Both the position numbers and the translations under genes were made by a program. A stretch of 64,000 nt of DNA. It comes from JACRCG01 sp964524835. Lineage in GTDB: Bacteria; Desulfobacterota; Desulfuromonadia; Geobacterales; Pseudopelobacteraceae. Positions 8,422-15,571 of the stretch are shown piece by piece. Where the stretch lies: contig CAZGEG010000006.1 in the NCBI GenBank assembly GCA_964524835.1, positions 120,473 through 184,472 of the forward strand, given 5' to 3'. Numbering within the stretch: the stretch's first letter is position 1; each line of letters begins with the position of its first letter. The notes under the pieces are model-generated. The model saw only the letters and a list, made by a program, of their open reading frames with translations, had not been told where the DNA came from and did not search any database.

Positions 8422-9717
8422 ATGTGCAGACTTTATGAAAGAGCTAAACATGTTACGAGATTACTAATTGCCCCATTGATATTTTTTACAGCTCTATGCA
8501 GTGAAAACAGCGAAGGAGCTAATAATGCCAAGGTGATATTCTACGATGATTTTAATTCCAAAGCTGACTGGTCCCCACCTCAACCTTCATCAAATACCTT
8601 GACCTGCATAAAGGGACAGAATTGTTCTACTCCACTCCCGGCTGGTTATCACGATTATCGTATCGCATCCATTGAAAAATGTTCCAATCGCGATGGCAAA
8701 CATAATACTCTCAATATAAACGGTAATTACCCGCGTGGTAAATTTGGGAAAAGCTTTCAGTTCTGGAGTGAACCTTGCTTTTCATCCAGCGGCAGCTGGG
8801 GGTCTGATGGTTTACTCGGAGTAGCTTTTGAACCGCAGTCAGAGCTTTATGTGCGGTACTGGATGCGTTTTCAACAAAATTGGATCTGGCTGGTTGGCGG
8901 TGAAAGCCCAATGCAAAAATTTCTCCATATCTCTCATTATGACCCCGAAAACGGCTCTGAATTGTGGAATTTTCACGATGGCATCCAGAACAAACCACGA
9001 TTTACACCACAATTTGCAAAATGGGGTGGAGGAACATACCGAACTCAACTTGACCTGCCTCACTCACCCTTAACGGCCAATCGTGACAATTCGGCATCGT
9101 TTAATGTTGATGTCGGTTTAGGTCCATCCCCACAAGACTGGAGCAATGAAAAGGCGCCTGGAGACGGTCTCTGGCACTGCTACGAATATTATGTGAAGCT
9201 TAACAGTACAGGCGGCACCGCAGACGGCATTTCAAGAGCGTGGTATGATGGCAATCTTATTGCGGAAAAAACGGATGTAGTTTGGATACCTGCTGGTGAC
9301 AATCCAGCAAACTGGCAATGGAACCATGCGTGGATCGGTGGAAATAACTCTAACCCATATAGTCCGAAAAATGAACAATGGTATGCAATCGACGATTTCA
9401 TAGTGAGTTCAAATTATAGTGGGCCACCCCCACCACCGGTAAACGTGAAAGCAAAGTCGTTGAATAGCACGACGGCACGGATAACCTGGGAAGCCGGCTC
9501 AAACAAGGCAACGTACCAGGTTGGCGGTTATAAAATTTATTACGGGACTTCTAAGGACAATCTTACTAATTCAGTGATAATCGGTAATGTAACGTCAGGT
9601 GAAGTCACTGGACTTGAGTCTGGGCAGAAGTATTATTTCGCCATTTCCGGATTTAATAAAGGACCTTACGAAGTAAACGAGAATGAAAGCATTAAGTCCG
9701 TTCTTGCCAAGCCATAA
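8422..9717 (+). CDS. Secreted lectin/lyase-fold protein with fibronectin III domain
   Basis: 431 residues. A hydrophobic N-terminal segment (LLIAPLIFFTALC) marks export. Residues about 35-330 look like a concanavalin-type beta-sandwich of the polysaccharide lyase/lectin kind, with ELYVRYWMRFQ, DGLWHCYEYYVKLN and NEQWYAIDDFIVSS. A C-terminal fibronectin type III domain follows a PPPPPV linker (about 335-431). The same N-terminal module occurs in the protein at 11521-14037 (ELYVQFWVRS, DQWYAIDDVVVS). It probably binds or cuts the polysaccharide made by this locus; enzyme activity is not proven. It lies 15 bp after the ATP-grasp gene, so it is the last gene of the operon. Confidence 0.7.
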   Translation: MCRLYERAKHVTRLLIAPLIFFTALCSENSEGANNAKVIFYDDFNSKADWSPPQPSSNTLTCIKGQNCSTPLPAGYHDYRIASIEKCSNRDGKHNTLNINGNYPRGKFGKSFQFWSEPCFSSSGSWGSDGLLGVAFEPQSELYVRYWMRFQQNWIWLVGGESPMQKFLHISHYDPENGSELWNFHDGIQNKPRFTPQFAKWGGGTYRTQLDLPHSPLTANRDNSASFNVDVGLGPSPQDWSNEKAPGDGLWHCYEYYVKLNSTGGTADGISRAWYDGNLIAEKTDVVWIPAGDNPANWQWNHAWIGGNNSNPYSPKNEQWYAIDDFIVSSNYSGPPPPPVNVKAKSLNSTTARITWEAGSNKATYQVGGYKIYYGTSKDNLTNSVIIGNVTSGEVTGLESGQKYYFAISGFNKGPYEVNENESIKSVLAKP

Positions 9718-9936
9718 CAATAATATGCTTGTTTCTGATAATTATGATCAACTGAACGTAGTCGCAAAGGAATCATATCATCTGGCCGAAGACCCCACCC
9801 CGTAGTTCGTATTATGTAATTATGTTCCAGGGCCTCAGTCTCTCTTTATGATGTCTACATTTTCATCCTACCTGATTTATCAATTACAACGAAAACTCTA
9901 CATTAAAACCGCTGACTGGAAAGCTTTCGGCATAAT
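9718..9936. other. Intergenic region
   Basis: This is the first part of the 352-bp gap before the second PEP-CTERM gene. I saw no gene and no clear terminator. The regulatory elements of the downstream gene begin at 9937. Confidence 0.4.
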
Positions 9937-9957
9937 CTGTCAGAAAGGTTTACACCT
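9937..9957 (+). promoter_or_regulatory. Putative enhancer-binding box upstream of a sigma-54 promoter
   Basis: Second copy of the CTGT-N5-A-N2-TTTACA-N-CT pattern. It begins CTGTCAGAAA, close to the CTGTCGGAGA of the copy at 442. The TTTACA starts 68 bp upstream of the -24 GG at 10017. Probable site for PrsR or another sigma-54 activator (inference). Confidence 0.5.
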
Positions 9958-10015
9958 CCGCCTACCTTTCAGGGATGCACATATGTAACACTCCGTTATG
10001 ACAAATATTTTATGT

Positions 10016-10031
10016 CGGCACGAGAAATGCT
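10016..10031 (+). promoter_or_regulatory. Sigma-54 promoter of second PEP-CTERM gene
   Basis: CGGCAC-N5-ATGCT has the -24 GG at 10017-10018 and -12 GC at 10029-10030 with the right 12-base spacing. It differs from consensus at the first T and one T of the -12 box. It implies a transcript start near 10042, leaving a leader of about 28 bases before the ATG at 10070. Confidence 0.7.
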
Positions 10032-10069
10032 TGATATTCGATGCAAATAAAAACAGATCGGAGAACGAC

Positions 10070-10663
10070 ATGAAAAAATCATTTTTATTGATACTCTTCT
10101 TTTCTGTCATTACCGGGGCAAGCTCATCACTGGCAAGCATGATTCAAATATATGATTATAAAGGCACTTATGATGCTGACCGTTATACTGACTTATTTCT
10201 ATATGAATTCAAAGTTTGCGACGTTAACGTAGTTAATCTCGCAAGAATTTACAAAAGTGACTTTAATACTATTGTTAAAATAGATCAATACTCACAGACT
10301 ACTCAAAAGTTAATTGATATGTTCCAGAGGACATATATTCCTCGACCTGAAATTGAGCGAGATGAATTTACGTATATGTATCTGAATAATTTGCTCTATG
10401 GCAAGATTTTGTTCTTGGACGCACCTCCAAATGATGGTGGTTTTGCTCATGGTATCTACTTTCACCCAATTCCTGATTTAAGTGCCTACCATATAAATGC
10501 ATTATATCTCGACAATTCATTCTCTACAAATGGAGCAACAGGAGAATACGATATTAAATTCCTGGCAGATGTTACACCCATTGTCCCTGAGCCTTCCACA
10601 ATTCTATTGCTTGGTGTTGGACTCTCTGTGCTTGTTTTCATAAGAAAAAAGATCTCGATATGA
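10070..10663 (+). CDS. PEP-CTERM sorting domain protein
   Basis: 197 residues. Signal peptide MKKSFLLILFFSVITG with cleavage after SSLAS. The middle (about 22-165) is rich in Tyr and Asp and matches no family I recognise. The C-terminus is a standard exosortase signal: VPEPSTILLLGVG, hydrophobic helix, RKKISI tail. I start at the ATG at 10070 because the longer frame (from 9998) would run through the sigma-54 promoter; GGAG precedes 10070. It is presumably processed by the exosortase encoded at 20655-21491 and controlled together with the PEP-CTERM gene at 678. Confidence 0.85.
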   Translation: MKKSFLLILFFSVITGASSSLASMIQIYDYKGTYDADRYTDLFLYEFKVCDVNVVNLARIYKSDFNTIVKIDQYSQTTQKLIDMFQRTYIPRPEIERDEFTYMYLNNLLYGKILFLDAPPNDGGFAHGIYFHPIPDLSAYHINALYLDNSFSTNGATGEYDIKFLADVTPIVPEPSTILLLGVGLSVLVFIRKKISI

Positions 10664-10730
10664 ACCTGATCCTCACTTCCCCACATTTGAACCGGTTTAT
10701 ATGGAGGACGTCACCGTGAAATAGTTTTTT

Positions 10731-10746
10731 TGTGATTTCAATCACA
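10731..10746. promoter_or_regulatory. CRP-type palindrome
   Basis: TGTGA-N6-TCACA is a perfect match to the CRP/HcpR class of Crp/Fnr-family operators. It lies about 150 bp upstream of the first riboswitch, in the leader region of the secreted protein gene at 11521. A Crp/Fnr-family regulator is encoded at 30048-30740; whether it binds here is unknown. I saw no clear sigma-70 promoter nearby, only poor matches. Confidence 0.55.
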
Positions 10747-10895
10747 TCTTTCTGAATCAATACTTGTTAGTAACGTACGGCAAGGGTCATAGGTATCAAA
10801 AGGTTCATACAGAATCAATACTGCCTTTTGTGGTGGATATCACTTACCTTGATTTGATAGATATACCGCATATTTTGAAATGCCATACTTCGATA

Positions 10896-10972
10896 AACGA
10901 TAATACTCAACCACCCGCGAGGGTGGGGCGGAAAGCCTACAGGGTCTCCAGAAGACAGCCGGGTTGCCGAAA
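10896..10972 (+). promoter_or_regulatory. GEMM-I-type riboswitch, copy 1 (variant core)
   Basis: Recognisable parts of the cyclic-dinucleotide GEMM-I aptamer are, in order: a hairpin CCACCC-GCGA-GGGTGG with GNRA loop, the core GCGGAAAGCC, a second stem built on GTCT/AGAC, and the closing strand GACAGCCGGGTTGCCGA. Canonical c-di-GMP aptamers read GGCAAACC on the 5' side and ACGCAAAGCC in the core; here they are CTCAACC and GCGGAAAGCC, so the ligand site is altered. Its closing strand also forms the left arm of a terminator (10958-11006), the arrangement expected of a ligand-dependent ON switch. Confidence 0.8.
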
Positions 10973-11006
10973 ATCAAAATGATTCGGCATCCGGCTTTTT
11001 ATATTT
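10958..11006 (+). terminator. Riboswitch 1 terminator
   Basis: GCCGG and GCCGAA (10958-10971) pair with TTCGGC and CCGGC (10983-10995), followed by TTTTTATATTTT. The left arm is the 3' strand of the riboswitch aptamer, so aptamer folding and terminator folding are mutually exclusive. Confidence 0.85.
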
Positions 11007-11115
11007 TCAACGAATATCAGCACTTATCCTGCTTAAAGAAATTGAACTCATTGGTGATGGACGTCACATATATTTTTCATTATACCGGCTAAAGTAAGAC
11101 AAAACTGGATAACAG

Positions 11116-11194
11116 ATAACCGATAATACTCAACCATCCGCGAGGATGGGGCGGAAAGCCTATAGGGTCTCACTGAGACAGCCGGGTTGCCGAA
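11116..11194 (+). promoter_or_regulatory. GEMM-I-type riboswitch, copy 2 (variant core)
   Basis: Nearly identical to copy 1 in all conserved parts: ATACTCAACC, hairpin CCATCC-GCGA-GGATGG, GCGGAAAGCC, second stem GTCTC/GAGAC, GACAGCCGGGTTGCCGAA. The first hairpin differs from copy 1 by a compensated C-G to T-A change and the second stem also keeps pairing, which supports a conserved fold. It shares the non-canonical core of copy 1. A terminator follows. Confidence 0.8.
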
Positions 11195-11232
11195 GATCAA
11201 TCTACTTGATATTTGGCACCCGGTTTTTTTGT
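11182..11232 (+). terminator. Riboswitch 2 terminator
   Basis: CCGGG and GCC (11182-11191) pair with GGC and CCCGG (11215-11223); the hairpin extends through ATCAA/TTGAT to a 5-base loop (11201-11205). Seven Ts (11224-11230) follow. The left arm overlaps the aptamer's 3' strand. Confidence 0.88.
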
Positions 11233-11359
11233 GTCCAAAGTACGTATAAAAATGAGTCTGATCAGAAAAACGACACGCAACGGCAGAAGAAATCACCTCT
11301 AACCGAAAAGAAAGGGAGCGCAAATGGACGGCTAATTAAACAACTAATGAACGTACTGT

Positions 11360-11438
11360 TTCCGAAAGGGTAAACCCAGGGTGACCTGGGGACACAAAGC
11401 TACGGGTCCTGACATATAGGACAGCCGGGCTGCCGAAG
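11360..11438 (+). promoter_or_regulatory. GEMM-I-type riboswitch, copy 3 (near-canonical core)
   Basis: GGGTAAACC, hairpin CCCAGG-GTGA-CCTGGG with GNRA loop, GACACAAAGCT, second stem GTCCT/AGGAC, and GACAGCCGGGCTGCCGAA. The core is much closer to the canonical c-di-GMP-I aptamer than copies 1 and 2; its two differences (C to T and G to A) look like one compensated base pair. No T-run terminator follows. CTGCCG (11430-11435) can pair with CGGCGG (11470-11475), so an alternative fold exists, possibly acting on downstream elongation or translation. The coding start is about 80 bp downstream. Confidence 0.78.
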
Positions 11439-11520
11439 GAACAGATCCTCCCTTGGTTGTTTGCATCAACGGCGGTCTGTTCTTGAGTGGCAGATAGCTT
11501 ACAACAAAGGGAGAAATATT

Positions 11521-14037
11521 ATGTGTGAAGCAATTTTCAAAAGTCTGAAGTTCTATCAAATGCTGGCGTTGTTCTGCATGCTTTCGTTCATGGCGGCACC
11601 CGGTTATGCGTCGGTTGTTTTCGAAACCAATTTTGATTCAAATGCTGACTGGAATTCAAATGGGCAGTTTGATGGCAAAGAATGCTCACCTCTGGGAGTA
11701 GGTTCCCCGTCAACCTGTGCTGCAAGCTCATACCCTGAAAATTGGAGTGGATTCAGAAGCGTTCCTGGTTATGGTGGATTGAACCCTGTTGTCAGCATTG
11801 CCACGCCTCCTTACGGCGGGGATCATTCAACAGGTAGCGGAAAGACTGCCGTAATTAGACAAGAATCCGTCAGCGGAGTAAATTGGCCAGGTGATGGAAT
11901 GATTATAAAGTACCTGGGCTCAGAGTATAGTGAACTTTATGTTCAATTCTGGGTTAGGAGCCAATCTGCATGGCAAATGCCGGCCGTTGAAAATTACTTC
12001 AAGTTTTTTCGGATACAACGTAAAGGCAACCTGGCAACCAACTGGTTCGATGAATTCACCCAAGGAGTCCGCCCTTCTCCAAGCATGCTTGTGCAGCCAA
12101 AGAACAGTACATATGGTTGGCGGCACATGGATCCATTAAGGGGATATCCTGACGATAACGGTACGGTCTTCAGAGGCGTCTGTACCGATACTACCGTATG
12201 GAACGGCCGAACTGTATGTAACTATGGTGTAGAGCAGATTGAGGATCCTTATGAATATAGTACCCCCACCAAATCTCCCTCTGATGTTGGCGAGTTATTC
12301 GACGGGTCATGGCATAAGGTCGTATACCATATTAAGATGAATACCGTCGGAGCAAATGATGGTATCCTCCAGATGTGGATTGATGGCGTTCAAAAAACCA
12401 ATGCCACAAAATTACGTTGGCAGGCTTCTGGTACCCCTGTAGGATTCAACCTCGTGGTTTTTGGTGGCAATGGCAACAATACGTTCAGCTCCTCTCCTGC
12501 TGATCAATGGTACGCCATTGACGACGTTGTAGTGTCAACAACTCCTATAGCGGCCAATTACGTAATTGGTGGGAGCAGTACCGCCGACACATCCGCCCCG
12601 ACAGTATCCATTTCCTCACCAACCAATAATGCTGCCATCAGTGGAACTGTCACAATTTCCACAAATGCATCCGACACGGTTGGGGTTTCAAAAGTAGAGT
12701 TTTACGTCAACGGCTCCGTCATGGCTACTGACACATCGACCCCCTACGTATACTCGTGGGATACCTCTGCTGTTGCCGCAGGAACCTATTCTTTAATGGC
12801 AAAGGCGTATGACGCGGCGGGCAATGTTGCCCAGTCAGGCACCGTTACCGTATCGGTTGTCAAGGACACGACCATTCCGACTGTTTCCCTGACAGCACCT
12901 GCCAATAATGTTTCTGTCAGCGGAACCGTTACAATTACTGCAAGTGCCGCCGACAACGTTGGCATCAACAAGGTTGAGTACTACAAAAACAATGTACTCC
13001 TGGCAGCAGGCAATGTGGCACCCTACAGCAGCAACTGGAACACATTATCCGAACCAAACGGCACTTTCATGATTACCGCCAGGGCCTATGATGCAGCAGG
13101 TAATGTGGGTCAATCCGCTGCAGTTGCTGTCACCGTAAACAACACCGTAGCCGATACCACCACTCCGACAGCATCCATCTCATCTCCCGCCGCCAATGCA
13201 ACAGTCAGCGGGACAGTCAACATCACAGCATCCGCCTCCGACAATGCAGGCGTAAGCAAGGTAGAGTTCTATGTCGAAGGCGTGCTGAAAGCCACCGGCA
13301 CAGCCGCACCCTACTCATATAGCTGGGACACAACTTCCGTAACAAACGGAGCCCGCAGCTTGACGGTCAAGGCGTATGACGCGGCGGGTAACGCTGGCCA
13401 ATCCCCAGCTGTTTCGGTCACGGTGAACAATATCGTGGTCATCCCGCCCGGCGACACAATCGTTCCCACGGTCTCAATTACCGCTCCCGCCCCCGGTGCA
13501 ACAGTGAGCAGGACGATCAACATTGCGGCAACCGCCAATGACAACGTCGGCGTGAAGAAGGTGGAATTATACGTAAACGGAGTATTGAGCTCCATAAACA
13601 CCACCTCGAACCCCTACTATTATTCATGGAACACCGCCGGACTGGCTAACGGCTCCTACATTCTGACCACCAAAGCGTATGACGCGGCAGGCAACGTAGG
13701 ACAATCCTCAGCGGTTGCGGTCACGGTTAACAATACCGTCACCCCGGTGTCGGATACGACCGCTCCCACGATCTCAATCACTTCACCTGTCACAAATGCG
13801 ACGGTCAGAAGGACTGTCTACATCACAGCATCCGCATCTGACAATGTCGGGGTAAAGAAGGTTGAGTACTACGTCAACGGCGTACTGAAAGCCACCGACA
13901 CTGCGGCTCCCTACTCCTACGGCTGGAACAGCAGAACAGTCGCCAATGGCATCCACACCATCACTGCCAAGGCGTATGACGCAGCAGGAAACGCTGGTCA
14001 ATCCGCGGCGGTAAATGTTACCGTGATTAACAGATAA
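11521..14037 (+). CDS. Secreted lyase/lectin-fold protein with five Ig-like repeats
   Basis: 838 residues. Signal peptide to about residue 30 (MLSFMAAPGYA-SVV). Residues about 31-350 form the concanavalin-type module also found at 8422-9717 (ELYVQFWVRSQ, SWHKVVYHIKM, DQWYAIDDVVVS). Five bacterial Ig-like repeats of about 93-100 residues follow, each with APTVSI-like start, VKKVEYYVNG and KAYDAAGN. The last repeat ends the protein, and there is no PEP-CTERM or other anchor. The same Ig module occurs in the protein at 54930. It likely binds or trims the exopolysaccharide; catalysis is unproven. Start at ATG 11521 after AAAGGGAG. Expression appears to be gated by three riboswitches in a leader of more than 600 bp. 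Confidence 0.8.
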   Translation: MCEAIFKSLKFYQMLALFCMLSFMAAPGYASVVFETNFDSNADWNSNGQFDGKECSPLGVGSPSTCAASSYPENWSGFRSVPGYGGLNPVVSIATPPYGGDHSTGSGKTAVIRQESVSGVNWPGDGMIIKYLGSEYSELYVQFWVRSQSAWQMPAVENYFKFFRIQRKGNLATNWFDEFTQGVRPSPSMLVQPKNSTYGWRHMDPLRGYPDDNGTVFRGVCTDTTVWNGRTVCNYGVEQIEDPYEYSTPTKSPSDVGELFDGSWHKVVYHIKMNTVGANDGILQMWIDGVQKTNATKLRWQASGTPVGFNLVVFGGNGNNTFSSSPADQWYAIDDVVVSTTPIAANYVIGGSSTADTSAPTVSISSPTNNAAISGTVTISTNASDTVGVSKVEFYVNGSVMATDTSTPYVYSWDTSAVAAGTYSLMAKAYDAAGNVAQSGTVTVSVVKDTTIPTVSLTAPANNVSVSGTVTITASAADNVGINKVEYYKNNVLLAAGNVAPYSSNWNTLSEPNGTFMITARAYDAAGNVGQSAAVAVTVNNTVADTTTPTASISSPAANATVSGTVNITASASDNAGVSKVEFYVEGVLKATGTAAPYSYSWDTTSVTNGARSLTVKAYDAAGNAGQSPAVSVTVNNIVVIPPGDTIVPTVSITAPAPGATVSRTINIAATANDNVGVKKVELYVNGVLSSINTTSNPYYYSWNTAGLANGSYILTTKAYDAAGNVGQSSAVAVTVNNTVTPVSDTTAPTISITSPVTNATVRRTVYITASASDNVGVKKVEYYVNGVLKATDTAAPYSYGWNSRTVANGIHTITAKAYDAAGNAGQSAAVNVTVINR
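12586..14034 (+). repeat. Five tandem Ig-domain coding repeats
   Basis: Repeat units begin at 12586, 12865, 13153, 13453 and 13753 (spacing 279, 288, 300 and 300 bp). DNA identity is highest around GCGTATGACGCGGC, which encodes the AYDAA of each unit. The pattern suggests growth by unit duplication, with room for recombination between units. Confidence 0.85.
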
Positions 14038-14060
14038 ACCGGAATCGCCCGTTGACTGCG

Positions 14061-14098
14061 AAAAGCTGCCTTTTCAGACGAGAGGGCAGCTTTTTTTT
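14061..14098. terminator. Bidirectional Rho-independent terminator
   Basis: AAAAGCTGCC (14061-14070) pairs with GGCAGCTTTT (14085-14094), and eight Ts follow from 14091. It separates the convergent genes 11521-14037 (+) and prsR (-). The A-run on the left arm lets it work in both directions. Confidence 0.9.
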
Positions 14099-14181
14099 GT
14101 GCATGCCTGTCAGCAGATGTCCTGGCGGCGTTTGCCGATATCCTGCCTGACCCTGTGACAGAAAATATATGTCCGCATCCC

Positions 14182-15558
14182 CTAATCAGGCATTTTGTCA
14201 ATCCGGTGTTTTTTTGTTAAGTCATAGAGGGTCGGCCTGCTGATTCCCAACACGTGCGCCGCCTTGGCCATGTTGTTCCTCTGGTTTTCAATGGCTGCAA
14301 CAACCATTTCCCGCTCGACCATTTCGCGGGCGTCTTTCAAGGTCAGATTGGCAAATGAATGGATTCCCTCCCTGACCGATTTAAATGAAAAATCCAGGAC
14401 TTCGGGGTCAATGATTGTGCTGTCGGACATGATGACTGCCCGCTGCACCTTGTTCTCCAGCTCTCTCACATTGCCGGGCCATTCATATGATTCAAGCAGT
14501 TTCACGGATTCGGCGCTGAAACGTCGCGCTTTTTTCCCGAATTCATTGCCGCAGCGGCGGAGAAAGAAGTTTGCCAACAGCATGATATCCTCTCCGCGAT
14601 CACGCAGTGGCGGCAATTTAATGTGGATGACCGAGATCCGGTAGAAAAGATCTTCGCGAAACGTGCCCGCTTCCGTTTCCTTGATGATATCCCTGTTGGT
14701 GGCTGCTATGATGCGGGCATCTACGCCTATGTCTTCTCTTCCTCCAACTCGTTGAATGGTTTTTTCCTGGAGAAACCGTAGCAGTTTGACTTGCAGGTTG
14801 AGTGGCAGTTCCCCGATTTCATCAAGGAAAAGTGTCCCTTTGTTGGCGTATTCGACTTTTCCCTGAACACGCGCATTGGCCCCGCTGTATGCTCCCTTTT
14901 CGTAGCCGAACAGTTCTGATTCCAGCAGGTTTTCAGGAATTGCCCCGCAATTTATGGCGATGAAGTCCTTTGATTTTCTTGGGCTGAGCTCGTGAATCGC
15001 TTTGGCCACCAACTCCTTTCCCGTTCCGCTTTCGCCGGTAATAAGCACCGCCACGTCTGATGAAGCGACCCGATGAATGGAGGAGTAGACCTCCAGCATT
15101 CGTGGCGATGTACCGATTATCCCCCCCGGACTGAGACATTTGTGGTCAATGCCGCTTTGCAGGCGTGAATTTTCCTTTTCGATGGCTGCCAGGTGAAAAG
15201 CCCTTTTGAGAATAACCTTCAGTTCGGTCAGATTAACGGGTTTGCTGTAATAGTCGTACGCTCCGTTCTGAACTGCCTTTAGCGCATTCTCCCGCTCTTC
15301 ATTGCCGGTAATCATGATCACCTTTGCGGAGGGGATTCTATGGAGAATTTCCTCAAGGCAGCGAAAACCTTCTTCGCATCCCTTTTCGTCAGGCGGCAGG
15401 CCAAGGTCAAGCGTAATCACTTTTGGAGCATGCTTTTTTACAAGCGAGAGCGCTTCCAGGCGGTCACCGGCAACGAAGACCTCGTAATCTGATACCAGCC
15501 CCCAGCTGAGTTGGCTGCGAATTTCCTGGTTGTCCTCAACTATAACGAGCTTTTCCAT
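14182..15558 (-). CDS. prsR: PrsR: PEP-CTERM-system sigma-54 response regulator
   Basis: 458 residues: receiver (about 1-120) with acidic pair E8-D9, phospho-acceptor D51 (ITLDLGLP) and SKP lysine; AAA+ sigma-54 activation domain with Walker A GESGTGKE; Fis-type helix-turn-helix at the C-terminus (AKAAHVLGISRPTLYDL). The sigma-54 contact loop reads GAYSGA instead of GAFTGA. Length and fused DNA-binding end fit PrsR, which activates PEP-CTERM and exopolysaccharide genes with sigma-54. The frame is open to 15660, but the receiver starts at the ATG at 15558. It lies 13 bp downstream of prsK, its sensor kinase. The boxes at 442, 9937 and 61369 are candidate targets. Confidence 0.9.
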   Translation of the reverse strand: MEKLVIVEDNQEIRSQLSWGLVSDYEVFVAGDRLEALSLVKKHAPKVITLDLGLPPDEKGCEEGFRCLEEILHRIPSAKVIMITGNEERENALKAVQNGAYDYYSKPVNLTELKVILKRAFHLAAIEKENSRLQSGIDHKCLSPGGIIGTSPRMLEVYSSIHRVASSDVAVLITGESGTGKELVAKAIHELSPRKSKDFIAINCGAIPENLLESELFGYEKGAYSGANARVQGKVEYANKGTLFLDEIGELPLNLQVKLLRFLQEKTIQRVGGREDIGVDARIIAATNRDIIKETEAGTFREDLFYRISVIHIKLPPLRDRGEDIMLLANFFLRRCGNEFGKKARRFSAESVKLLESYEWPGNVRELENKVQRAVIMSDSTIIDPEVLDFSFKSVREGIHSFANLTLKDAREMVEREMVVAAIENQRNNMAKAAHVLGISRPTLYDLTKKHRIDKMPD

Positions 15559-15571
15559 AAGCACCTGTGCG

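Noticed and set aside
10896..11438. The three leader elements considered as cobalamin or other riboswitches, or as a mobile repeat
   Set aside because: GNRA hairpin, AAAGCC core and the GACAGCCGGG-TTGCCGA strand fit GEMM-I, and two copies share strands with terminators.
12586..14034. Regularly spaced repeats of about 280-300 bp considered as a non-coding repeat array
   Set aside because: The repeats stay in frame and encode Ig domains; the spacing and absence of short direct repeats exclude CRISPR.
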